Positions 1 to 9,704 of a stretch of 64,000 bases of DNA are shown here, piece after piece; the first letter of the stretch is position 1, and each line of letters starts with the position of its first letter. Source of the stretch: Henckelia pumila (taxonomy: Eukaryota > Streptophyta > Magnoliopsida > Lamiales > Gesneriaceae). Below the pieces are notes generated by a model. It had not been told where the DNA came from. It saw only the letters and a program-made list of their open reading frames with translations, and did no database searches. A program made the position numbers and the translations under genes. The DNA lies in assembly GCF_033568475.1 (NCBI RefSeq), contig NC_133122.1:138577402-138641401 (forward strand), given 5' to 3'.

Positions 1-1831
1 GCCGTCGCTCCAGGAGGTTGCTCATATACCCGAAAGTGGAATAACGGTGACCTTGATACGGTTCCACGTATCCAACCTTCCACAAGAAGTAGGATTTCCT
101 TCCTACTTCTAGTTATTCGAGGATGCAGGCTCAATATGCGACATAATATTATGACAAATACATGAAAATAATTTTATGCCATGCAAAACAAATAATCATG
201 CAAACATATAATAAATGCATACTCAATCTAGATATCTCGAACAGTACTTTCGTACCTTAAACAAAAATTGCTATCGATTTCACCGGCCGCGCTAGTTTAT
301 CCGTCAAGTGTCCCGGATCACCCTAGGATTTCAAAATATGATACACACTTGGAAAACACTTGGTTCACACAATGAACCCTTCGGCCAGTCCCTAGGATTG
401 TGTTATACAACATGCAAAATACCATTTAACCACACTTAGTCATGCATGAACATAATACTCAATCTTTGAGCTTAACCAACTTTTACCTTATATCAATTGT
501 TTCCACTCGATACAAGCATAATCAATCTAAGTGTTGATCATCATAATGTCCAGCACCTACACTTAAACTATAATTCAAGATATTAAAGATTAGCAAGTCC
601 TAAGAGTAATGAATCATCAAGACAAAGTGTAGGAATCACTTCGCTCACCATGCACACCTATGGCCGAACCCTTGCAAGTCTTTAGGGGTGGTGGCCGAAA
701 CCTTTAGGTGTTCAACAAGGATGTTTCCACTTGATTTTAAGCTTGTCAAATGATGGTGAGAACTTGACCCCAACCTCGCTAGTTCTAAGCTAAGAAAACA
801 CCTTGAATCACAAGTTATCCAAGTTAACCTTTGATAATTCATCAACCTCATCAATTATGTATTTACATTACATGTCTTGAGATGAGATAAGATCCTTACC
901 AAATCCAAGCACTTCCTTTGCTTAGGATGAAGTGGCCGAACACTTCTTAGGTCCAAAGGAGGCCAATCCTAGCTCAAACTTCACTTATTCACTTGTTCAA
1001 GCACTAACTTACTTGATTTTTGAAGATGGTGAAGATGGTGGCCGAAACTAGATTCTCTTAAATCCAAGCTTTGTAATTCTTAACTTGATATGATCTTTCA
1101 AGCATTAACTTCCTAGTGTTGGCCGAACACTTACACTTGAATGAGGTGAAAATGTAGGGAACTAAGTTGTGTTTGATGGAGGATCAGCTAGAGGCCGTGA
1201 CTTTTTGCTAAAATCCTCAATAATATGAGAGGTGGAGAGTTGGAAAAATGACAGTGAAATGAAGAGAGTATGGCCGATCCATGCTCCAATTTCCCTCATT
1301 TATTTGCCTTTCAAATACCTCAATGAATGCAATTGACAAGAGCACATGAAATGATATGAGTTAAAGAATTCAATGCTTTCACAATAATACATGGACATCG
1401 GTTTTTAAAGGGAAGAAAATAATATGCAACTTGGAAGCCTTCATGTCCCATGCCCATGCTTATTTAAGAGTCTTGTCTCTCCCCTAAATAAGTCCATCGA
1501 TTTTGGCCTTCCAAAATAAATAACATATTGGGTCCTACTCATACATTCATGTAACCTTTGAATTATTTAAATGCATGTCTCCCCATTCCTGATGGTTCAC
1601 GTGAAGGACTATTTAATGGTGTTGAAAATATCAATTAATTTCAACTTGCATGCATTTACCTTGCATGACTTTTGTATTTGCATGGCATTTGCAAGGCTTT
1701 AATTAATGCATGATTTGTACTTTATATGGCCTTAATGATTCATTAAGGCTAATGCCTTATAATTAGGGTATCTTGTTCTTAATTAACCCTTAATCATTAA
1801 TAATTAATGATTATGATATCGGGTCACTACA
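1..1831 (-). repeat. 3' LTR of Ty3-A (partial)
   Basis: This aligns with 10150-12049. It ends in GGGTCACTACA at 1831 and is followed by a polypurine tract read on the minus strand. Position 1 is inside the LTR, so about 450 bp lie outside the window. The word TGGCCGA recurs seven times in either orientation (381, 661, 692, 933, 1039, 1120, 1271). Confidence 0.85.
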
Positions 1832-1846
1832 TTCTCCCCTACTTAA
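1832..1846 (-). other. Polypurine tract of Ty3-A
   Basis: Read on the minus strand, AAGTAGGGGAGAA directly precedes the TGTAGTGACCC end of the LTR. This is the expected priming site for plus-strand DNA synthesis. Confidence 0.75.
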
Positions 1847-1953
1847 GATATTTCGTTTTCGTAATTACATCTTAAGTATGAAAATGTAAGGCTGAAATAA
1901 CTTCTTTTATTTCAATAGAACGTTTACAAGATACAACTAAAATTTAAGTACAA

Positions 1954-3302
1954 TCAAAACGATTCCGGATAATCAGTACGCATACGTCTCTCAACTTCCC
2001 AAGTGGCCTTCTCAATGCCTCTGCGCTGCCACTGAACTAGAACAAGAGAAATCACCTTAGTGCGCAACATCTTCTCTTTTCGATCCAGAATCCGCAAAGG
2101 CTTTTCCACATATGTAAAATCTGTATCCAACTGTACCTCGGACAGCTGCAAAATATGAAACTCATCCGCTACATACTGTTGCAACATCGATACATGGAAT
2201 ACATAGTGGATATCAGATAATTCCGATGGCAAAGCTAACCTGTAAGCTAAATCTCCAACAGTTTTCAAGATTTCGAATGGGCCAATATATCGAGGAGATA
2301 ACTTACAATTGAGACCAAACATCAAGATCCTGTGAAACGGAAAAACCTTCAGAAATACCTTTTCACCAACCTCAAACTGCAAAGGTCTATGCTGAGTGTT
2401 CGCATAACTGGCATGTCGATCCTGTGCAGTCTTAATCAGTTTCTTGATCTGCTCAACAACATCAACAGCCTGCTGAACGAACTCTGGTCCTTCAGCCTGT
2501 CGCTCCTCCACTTCTTTCTAGAACAATGGAGTACGACAATGTTGCCTGTACAACTCCTCAAAATGTGCCAGGCCAATACTGCTATGGTAGCAGTTGTTGT
2601 ACGCGAACTCGATCAAAGACAGCTGATCCTACCAAGCTGGACAAAAATCCATAGAACAAGCCCGAAGCATGTCTTCAAGTGTACGGATAGTGCGCTCCGT
2701 CTGTCCATCAGTCTCTGGATGATATGTTGTGCTCAAACTGAGAGTAGTGCCTATAGCACTCTGCAAACTCCCCCAGAATCGAGAAGTAAACCTGGGGTCT
2801 CGATCACTGACAATACTCACAGGTACTCCATGTAATCAAACAATTTCTTGTATGTACAGACGAGCCATCCGATCGAAACTGTAGTCCCGGCTAGCTATAC
2901 GGAATAAAGTGCTCTCACTTGGTGAGGCGATCCACCACAACCTAGATAGCATCACACTTCCTGGAGGTCAAGGGCAAATGGGTCACGGAGTACATCGTGA
3001 TATGCTCCCATTTCCAATCGGGAATAGGCAAGCGGTGAAGCAATCCACCCGGTCTTCGGTGCTCTGCCTTAACCTGCTGACATACCAGACATCTAGAAAC
3101 ATACTGGTAAACACTATGCTTCATCCCCTTCCACCAAAATCGAGTACAAAAATCTCTGTACATCTTATTACTCCCTGGATGAACACTCATCTATGTATGA
3201 TGTGCCTAAGATAAAATCTCTCATCTGAGAGCATCATCCTCCGGTATTACAATACGACTTGAAAAGCACAGAAAACCATACGACTAATAGTGGAATCCAG
3301 AC
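1954..3302 (-). pseudogene. Ty3-A integrase with C-terminal chromodomain-like tail, decayed
   Basis: Three broken minus-strand frames give, in order, the integrase zinc region (HPGSNKMYRDF, then CLVCQQVKAEHRRPGG, 2942-3190), the catalytic core (SDRDPRF, then [14 protein letters not shown], 2629-2820) and the C-terminal part ([20 protein letters not shown] to GIEKATWEVE, 1954-2511). The closing GIEKATWE motif is typical of the chromodomain tail of Tekay/Del elements. Frameshifts near 2515-2630 and 2830-2940 break the frame. The right edge meets the LARD-1 target-site duplication. Confidence 0.8.
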
Positions 3303-3665
3303 GTACTTGATAAGTGTATTTTATACACTTAATTTATATATGATTTTAATTGTTAAATATTAGTTTCAAGCAGATTTATGTTGTGTTATGTTGTTTTTGT
3401 GCTTGCAGAGAATTATTGAATTTATTTGGAAAAGTGAAGAAAATAGAGAAAGTTGGAAGAGAAAGAGAAAAGAAGAATAAAAGGAAAGAGAATAAAAGGA
3501 AAAGAAAAGAAGAAAGAAAAGAACGATCAGACAAAAGAAGAGAAGGAATAGTGTTGGGCTTTCTTATTGGGCTTAAAAGTCAGCGCTTAATTTAGCGCTA
3601 ATGAGGAGAAGAGGAAAGCTATCGCGCAATGTTATGTTTCTGAGAGGATTGAAGTCGAGATCAAG

Positions 3666-3695
3666 GCGCGCCCGCGCCGTTTCTAGAGCGCCCGC
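3666..3695 (+). promoter_or_regulatory. Paired GC-rich motif upstream of the LARD-1 TATA box
   Basis: GGCGCGCCCGCGCC is followed 8 bp later by GAGCGCCCGCCCC in otherwise AT-rich DNA, about 85-100 bp before the TATA box. The same pair at the same relative place occurs in the second LTR (7689-7720) and in the related LTR at 60297-60335. A promoter role is inferred. Confidence 0.5.
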
Positions 3696-3770
3696 CCCAA
3701 TAGTGATTTGGAAATTTTATTATCTCGGGAAATTTTTATGGGCTTGATTTTGTCGGCTTTTGTGGAGCAA

Positions 3771-3780
3771 TATAAAAAGG
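3771..3780 (+). promoter_or_regulatory. TATA box of LARD-1 5' LTR
   Basis: TATAAAAAGG followed by AATTC. Related LTRs carry TATAAAAAGG at 12747 and TATAAAAGG at 60418 in the same position. Transcription probably starts about 30 bp downstream. Confidence 0.6.
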
Positions 3781-4158
3781 AATTCTTATCAGGGGAGAAA
3801 GGGAGAGCCGCCACAACATTAACACAGGATATCAGGGCTTGATCGTTGGAATTTTCTGAAGATTTCTGGAGCTTAATCTGAAGAACAAAGACGGAGTTCG
3901 ATAGACCGGACACGGCATCGACGACAGATTTGTTTCTTATCTTTTATTTTATTCTGAATATGCTTGAATCTATGAATTATTATTTTATTCACAATTTTAT
4001 TATGAACTAAATTTTTAGAGTCTAGAGGTCGGATGGAACCTGGTGCAAACGCTTTCATGAATTCTTGATTTTATTGGATTGAATTTCTTCTAGATTAATT
4101 GTTTTTCTAGAATTGATTGTCTTTTCAATTATCTGATCAATAATTGATTTGTTAGATT

Positions 4159-4373
4159 TATTTAAAATCATTGCTCGGGAGAGGGGATTTTAAATAGGAC
4201 ATTAGAAACTACACTGTTAATTATTTATACAGCTCGGGAGAGTGTATGATTTAACAGAGCTTTTAAAAAGAACATTGTTTTGTGATAGATCACTGCGATA
4301 AATTCTTAATAGAAATATTGGAATTGAATTGTAGTTGATAAACATTATTTGTTGCTCGGGAGAGGGAAATAAT
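4159..4373 (+). other. Three RNA hairpins with CTCGGGAGAG loop in LARD-1 5' LTR
   Basis: Hairpin 1 has an 11-bp perfect stem, TATTTAAAATC/GATTTTAAATA (4159-4169 with 4186-4196). Hairpin 2 has ATACA/TGTAT (4227-4231 with 4243-4247) inside an outer CTGTTAA/TTAACAG. Hairpin 3 has ATTATTT/AAATAAT (4344-4350 with 4367-4373). Each loop carries CTCGGGAGAG. They lie downstream of the TATA box and 330-545 nt before the primer site, so they would be in the 5' leader of the RNA. Related LTRs keep the pairing with changed bases. The function is unknown; packaging or dimerisation is possible. Confidence 0.65.
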
Positions 4374-4704
4374 ACACGTAAGTGTTCTTGGCTATTAATT
4401 GAATGAAATTCATGAAGATTAATTAATTAGGATTGACTGTTGTTGAAACCAGGTGAAATCTATACCTCTAGACCAATTTTCTCTGATTGATTATTCCTGA
4501 AAGTTGTGTGCGTACTATCTAAAATCATCTGATTATTTATTTTATTGAAAAATTCTCAAAGTTTGATTTTCTAGATAAATTTTAGATTATTCTAATTACA
4601 AGTACTAAATATTTTCATTTTACTCCCTGTGGGATCGATATCTGAATTATTCACAATATTAAAACTTGACACTCGTACACTTGCGAGGAAATTTCACAAC
4701 AAGT

Positions 4705-4725
4705 TTTTGGCGCCGTTGCCGGGGA
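4705..4725 (+). other. Primer binding site of LARD-1
   Basis: TTTTTGGCGCCGTTGCCGGGG sits four bases after the LTR. It matches the Athila-type primer site, usually assigned to tRNA-Asp. The Athila fragment at 36.3-39.7 kb has the same core (39670-39695, minus strand). Confidence 0.8.
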
Positions 4726-4924
4726 GTAAATTTTGATTATTTTTTAGTCTTGTTACCAATTAGTCTAGATTTTAATTTAGAGTTTTTTTTATTTATTTGA
4801 TATCTAATTTTCTAATTTATTTCTTTTGTTTTCATTGCAGTTTTATTGAATATATTTGGTGTGTGAGAGCGAAGGGAAAAATCAACTAATACCAGTGAAA
4901 GTCGGGCTGACGACTATAAACCAA

Positions 4925-4950
4925 GCGCTACTTGGGAGGCAACCCAAGCA
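4925..4950 (+). other. CTTGGG-AGGCAA-CCCAAG hairpin in LARD-1 leader
   Basis: A perfect 6-bp stem, CTTGGG (4931-4936) with CCCAAG (4943-4948), closes the loop AGGCAA about 220 nt after the primer site. I recall similar words from other non-coding plant LTR elements. A packaging role is inference. Confidence 0.6.
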
Positions 4951-5089
4951 TTTTATTTTTTATTTGATTTTATTTTTAGTTTATTTAATTTTTGTTATTT
5001 AATTAATTGTTTTAAGTATTTTTTTATTTTAAATTTTTTAACTTAATTTTTCTTAATTTTCAATTTTTTCAGGCTCCAAAAATCTTAAA

Positions 5090-5560
5090 TTCGAGCAAGC
5101 GGCTCGTCCGCCCCATTTATCGGAGCGCCCGCGCCTTACCTGGACGAAATTGGCGAAGATTTGCGAATTAAAGGCGCGCCCGCGTCATTATCTCAAGCGC
5201 CCGCGCCTCCTCACCGCATGAAGCTTAGCCATTAGCGCATCTTCTTTGCGCAATCGCGCGTCTCGTCCGCGTAGCACCAAGCGCAAACAAACTCAACCGC
5301 GCAGCTTTTTCTTGCGCGATTGCGCAATACCAAGCGCAAATAAAGAACTCTCAAGTGCGTTGTCTTCTCCTAGCGCAAACAATTCCTCAACTGCGCTTCT
5401 TAAGCGCCATCGCGCCCCTTCAGATTTCATTGGCGCAGCTCCATGCGCAAACGCGCTCTTCACTCACCATCTGCGCAGCCTTCTATGCCCCAACCACCTG
5501 CTACATCACCTGCTCATCACCATGCGCTAAGGCGCAATCCAGTCCTCACACTTCCATGCG
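5090..5560 (+). repeat. GCGC-rich island in LARD-1 interior
   Basis: GCGC words recur every 10-25 bp, including GCGCCCGCGCC forms (5132, 5174, 5199), inside an AT-rich element. Open frames at 5246-5530 and 5355-5663 overlap it, but they show no domain and look compositional. Confidence 0.6.
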
Positions 5561-5797
5561 TAGTGCTTGCTTCTCGATTTCTTCATTTTTGTGTTTTAAT
5601 CGTGTGAATATATTATTTTCAGGATCATTTGGACATTCATGTGGTGCGTCTCAACTATTTTAACCATGGCATTGCGGCGGCGAAATTATTTTACATGAAT
5701 ATGATTTTGGTTACATCGGGTACTGATGCTCGGTGTCGAAGGTATGAGTCTCTTGTTCATTTTATTGTTTTTAATCATTAGGGACAATGATTACTTT

Positions 5798-5811
5798 AAG
5801 TTTGGGGGGAT
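5798..5811 (+). other. Second, internal polypurine tract in LARD-1
   Basis: AAGTTTGGGGGGAT is nearly the same as the terminal tract AAGTTTGGGGGTAT (7324-7337) but lies 1.5 kb inside the element. It may act as a central plus-strand priming site or mark an old end. Confidence 0.5.
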
Positions 5812-5819
5812 GAATTAAT

Positions 5820-7320
5820 TTTTGATTGAATTGTTTGGTTGAAAGTTGAGCAGTTGAGTTCTGAATTTAACAGATAAAATTTGAGTTGAATTGAATTTAT
5901 TTGAAGTCGAGAAAGAAATGGATGCATGGCTGAAAAATTTTTGTTTTGTGCTATAACTGAAATCCATGATTGTCTGCGTATCTGACAAATATTTTTGAAA
6001 AAATGGAACCAAGTGATGAACAATTTCCTATATACTCTGTGATTAATACTTGAATCTGATTTTTGAGACATACAGACATAGATATGATTGAGGCATTGTT
6101 TGAATTTTTGGGCCTAATTTTCATTGAAATTCTATCCTTAGTTGCCTATTTGAGCCTACACGTATATGAATACATGAAGGTACGAAAAATCTGAATTTGT
6201 TGTTGAAAATCATCGTTAACTGCTGATGATTATTCTTTTCTGCACTGATTGATATTTGTATGATTTAATTGTGGATTGAGACTTGTCTAGAACTAGTTTG
6301 AACAATCTTCGAGGCGAAATACAGGCAAAACTGAGATTAGGAATGATTTAGGCGATTTTTCTGAATGCGTTTGAGCCTTTCAAGCTACCCTGTAATGAAT
6401 GTTATCCCTAGCACCTTGTTTGAGCTTTATTTGAAAATCGAATGGCGTGCGTGTAAACGTGTGATTAAACCCCCATTCGTCATTATTTCAAAGTCCTACA
6501 TTGACTACCTGAATAGCCTATACACTAATTTCTTACCTTTAAGGGAGTAATTTGAATGCTAAATTGTTATATGCTCCTAGTTTTATTTGTGAAAATGGAA
6601 TGGTGTGTTGGTGAATTGAAAAGAAAAAATGAAAAGAGGTAGTAGGAAAGAAGAAGAAAAATGTAGTAGAAAAGGGATTTGAAAGAAATGAAAAAAAATT
6701 GTGAAAGAAGTTGTGAAGAATTTGAAAAATCAATGAAGTGAAAAAATAAAGTGTGAAGTTGTGCAAGAAAAGGAGTCGAAATTAGAGCATAAATATAAAT
6801 TACTCCTTATTTGAATTCTTATCCTTCGTGTGTAGCCATGAGCCAGGCCTTACATTATAAGCTGAATAAGTCCTATTGACCGAGTCTCAGTTGCCCAATA
6901 TACTAGTGGAGAAGAGTTGCGAGAATTTAGCCTATGGACTGTTGATTGATACTTTTAATGACTATGAATTTTGATCGAAACACGCACACATGCTTATTCG
7001 TTGAATTTACCTAATTGTGAGTGTTTTTGATTAATATCCTATATTTGATACTTGCTACCTTGAAAAGTCCTCATGATCTATGAATGTGTGAATTGAATTT
7101 GGATAAGGGTGTTTTGAACATGAGTTGCGGAGATTGTGAGTTCATGAGGTTATTTTGTTATGATTGAAACTTTTAAGTGTTAGTAGGTTGGATATAATTG
7201 GATTTGAAAATTTTTGAAATCATTGCAGAGGCCATTGCTCCATAATATTTCTTGACTATTCTTGTTGGTTTATAGAATGAGTTTTTGGAATTTAATTGTT
7301 TTGCTCGGTACTAGCAAAAG
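5820..7320 (+). other. LARD-1 interior, no gene seen
   Basis: AT-rich sequence with only short chance frames. A purine-rich run (6620-6770) resembles the purine tract of the LTR. No protein motif was found on either strand. Confidence 0.7.
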
Positions 7321-7323
7321 TCT

Positions 7324-7337
7324 AAGTTTGGGGGTAT
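7324..7337 (+). other. Polypurine tract of LARD-1
   Basis: AAGTTTGGGGGTAT lies immediately before the TGATAAGTG start of the right LTR. Confidence 0.8.
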
Positions 7338-7338
7338 T

Positions 7339-8726
7339 TGATAAGTGTATTTTATACACTTAATTTATATATGATTTTAATTATTAAATATTAGTTTCGA
7401 GCAGATTTATGCTGTGTTGTGTTGTTTTTGTGCTTGCAGAGAATTATTGAATTTATTTGGAAAAGTGAAGAAAATAGAGAAAGTTGGAAGAGAAAAGAAG
7501 AATAAAAGAAAAGAGAATAAAAGGAAAATAAAAGAAGAAAGAAAAGAACGATCAGACAAAAGAAGAGAAGGAATAGTGTTGGGCTTTCTTATTGGGCTTA
7601 AAAGTCAACGCTTAATTTAGCGCTAATGAGGAGAAGAGGAAAGCTATCGCGCAATGTTATGTTTCTGAGAGGATTGAAGTCGAGATCAAGGCGCGCCCGC
7701 GCCGTTTCTAGAGCGCCCGCCCCGATAGTGATTTGGAAATTTTATTATCTCGGGAAATTTTTATGGGCTTGATTTTGTGGGCTTTTGTGGAGCAATATAA
7801 GAAGGAATTCTTATCAGGGGAGAAAGGGAGAGCTGCCACAACATTAACACAGGATATCAGGGCCTGATCGTTGGAATTTTCTGAAGATTTCTGGAGCTTA
7901 ATCTGAAGAACAAAGACGGAGTTCGATAGACCGGACACGGCATCGACGACGGATTTGTTTCTTATCTTTTATTTTATTCTGAATATGCTTGAATCTATGA
8001 ATTATTATTTTATTCAGAATTTTATTATGAACTAAATTTTTAGAGTCTAGAGGTCGGATGGAACCTGGTGTAGACGCTTACATGAATTCTTGATTTTATT
8101 GGATTGAATTTCTTCTAGATTAATTGTTTTTCTAGAATTGATTGTCTTTTCAATTATCTGATCAATAATTGATTTGTTATATTTATTTGAAATCATTGCT
8201 CGGGAGAGAGGATTTTGAATAGGACATTAGAAACTACACTGTTAATTATTTATACAGCTCGGGAAAGTGTATGATTTAACAGAGCTTTTAAAAAGAACAT
8301 TGTTTTGTGATAGATCACTGCGATAAATTCTTAATAGGAATATTGGAATTGAATTGTAGTTGATAAATATTATTTGTTGCTCGGGAGAGGGAAATAATAC
8401 ACGTAAGTGTTCTTGGCTATTAATTGAATGAAATTCATGAAGATTAATTAATTAGGATTGACTGTTGTTGAAACCAGGTGAAATCTATACCTCTAGAAAA
8501 ATTTTCTCTGATTGATTATTCCTGAAAGTTGTGTGTGTGCTATCTAAAATCATCTGATTATTTAATTTATTGCAAAATTCTCAAAGTTTGATTTTCTAGA
8601 TAAAGTTTAGATTATTCTAATTACAAGTACTAAATATTTTCATTTTACTCCCTGTGGGATCGATATCTGAATTATTCACTATATTAAAACTTGACACTCG
8701 TACGCTTGCGAGGAAATTTCATAGCA
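7339..8726 (+). repeat. 3' LTR of LARD-1
   Basis: It matches 3308-4701 and ends TAGCA, followed by GTACT. The three hairpins are at 8184-8398. In hairpin 1 the stem has become TATTTGAAATC/GATTTTGAATA: both changes from the left LTR are A to G and leave G.U pairs. Confidence 0.9.
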
Positions 8727-8744
8727 GTACTACCCTCGTTGGCT

Positions 8745-9225
8745 AGGCCAGCCAAACGCTAAGTCTTGGAATCAGACATCTGAGCATCCCGAATACGAGA
8801 ATACAAAGCTGGCTCAAATAGAATAGCAAACATCCAAATGCTCTCCATACCCTTATCATGCTGAAAGGTATATCCTAAAAAAGAGCAGTTCTGCACTGTA
8901 CTGGATAAATGACAAGTATGGAGTGCAGATACTCGCACATTGCATCTCAAGGCGTCGGTAGTGATATTAGCAGCTCCTGGATTGTATTTTATTTTGCAAT
9001 CATAATCCTTCAGCAAGTCCATCCAACGTCTCTATCTCATGTTCAACTCAGCCCGACTGAACAAATATTTAAGATTTTTATGATCATTGAAGATTTCAAA
9101 CTTTTAGCCATACAAATAATGATGTCATATCTTTAAATCAAAGACAATAGCTGCTAACTCCAGATCATGCACTGGATAATTATCCTCGTGGGTCTTCATA
9201 CTTAGCAGCTCACTGGCCCTTGTCT
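8745..9225 (-). pseudogene. Ty3-A RNase H fragment
   Basis: Read right to left, the frame gives MDLLKDYDCKIKYNPGAAN and then a degraded continuation. It matches the RNase H end of Tekay-like Pol (compare [19 protein letters not shown] in Ty3-D). It is joined on the right to gag sequence, so RT and protease are deleted. On the left it ends at the LARD-1 insertion. Confidence 0.7.
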
Positions 9226-9234
9226 GTCTGAGTG

Positions 9235-9640
9235 CTAAGGAAAATACAGCTTTTGAAACGCTGTACAAAACTCTGCCCAAGTAGCTACACATCGCTCACC
9301 AATAAAAATAGCAGATGTGGACTGCCACCACTTCCGTGCACTTCCTTCCACAAGGAAATCAGCAGTGTTCATATTTTGCTCTTTTGTGCATTGTAACTCC
9401 CTGATGTAGTTCTCCATTCTTACCAACCAATTTTTCGCATCTTCTAGAGACTCACCTCCAATTAATGGCTTAGGACCGACATGGATGAACAAATGCATGC
9501 TAAAACGTCTATAATCATTACAGTTATGTCCCTCATGATGCTAGCGATGTTCTTGACGACGTCTCTGGGCGTCATCATCACCCCATCTACCAACGCTATC
9601 ATGGCTACTCTGATCACCCAGGTCCACCATCTGCAAGATA
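9235..9640 (-). pseudogene. Ty3-A gag fragment
   Basis: The open piece (9235-9498) contains a retrotransposon gag core: EDAKNWLVRMENY, then SARKWWQS and WAEFCTAFQKLYFP. The C-terminal part and the zinc knuckle are absent because of the deletion near 9230. Confidence 0.7.
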
Positions 9641-9688
9641 GTTAACAATTATTTCCAGCAAAATCTATATCCCTATAATAAAATGCAT

Positions 9689-9700
9689 GCTCAGATACCA
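9689..9700 (-). other. Primer binding site of Ty3-A
   Basis: The minus strand reads TGGTATCTGAGC, one base off the initiator-Met site TGGTATCAGAGC, four bases from the right LTR. It shows that the right LTR is the 5' LTR. Confidence 0.75.
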
Positions 9701-9704
9701 TAAA

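Larger units (their letters stand above)
3308..4701 (+). repeat. 5' LTR of LARD-1
   Basis: It begins TGATAAGTG and ends CACAACA. It contains a purine-rich segment (3430-3550), a GCGCCCGCGCC-type motif pair (3666-3695), a TATA box (3771) and three CTCGGGAGAG hairpins (4159-4373). The Lys/Arg-rich open frame at 3350-3595 is repeated at 7414-7620 only because the LTR is repeated; it is translation of the purine tract and not a likely gene. Confidence 0.9.
3308..8726 (+). mobile_element. LARD-1: complete non-coding LTR element with Athila-type primer site
   Basis: The LTRs at 3308-4701 and 7339-8726 are nearly identical. The element is flanked by the exact 5-bp duplication GTACT (3303-3307 and 8727-8731). 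It has a primer site right after the left LTR and a polypurine tract right before the right LTR. The 2.6-kb interior shows no gag, protease, RT or integrase in any frame, so this is a large retrotransposon derivative that must rely on proteins from another element. It inserted into Ty3-A between RNase H and integrase. Confidence 0.9.

Noticed and set aside
2332-2835. 167-residue plus-strand frame
   Set aside because: Antisense shadow of the Ty3-A integrase on the minus strand.
3350-3595. Lys/Arg-rich open frame, repeated at 7414-7620
   Set aside because: It is translation of a purine-rich part of the LARD-1 LTR and occurs twice only because the LTR does.
5246-5663. Overlapping open frames in LARD-1
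   Set aside because: They arise from GCGC-rich composition; no domain, no codon signal.
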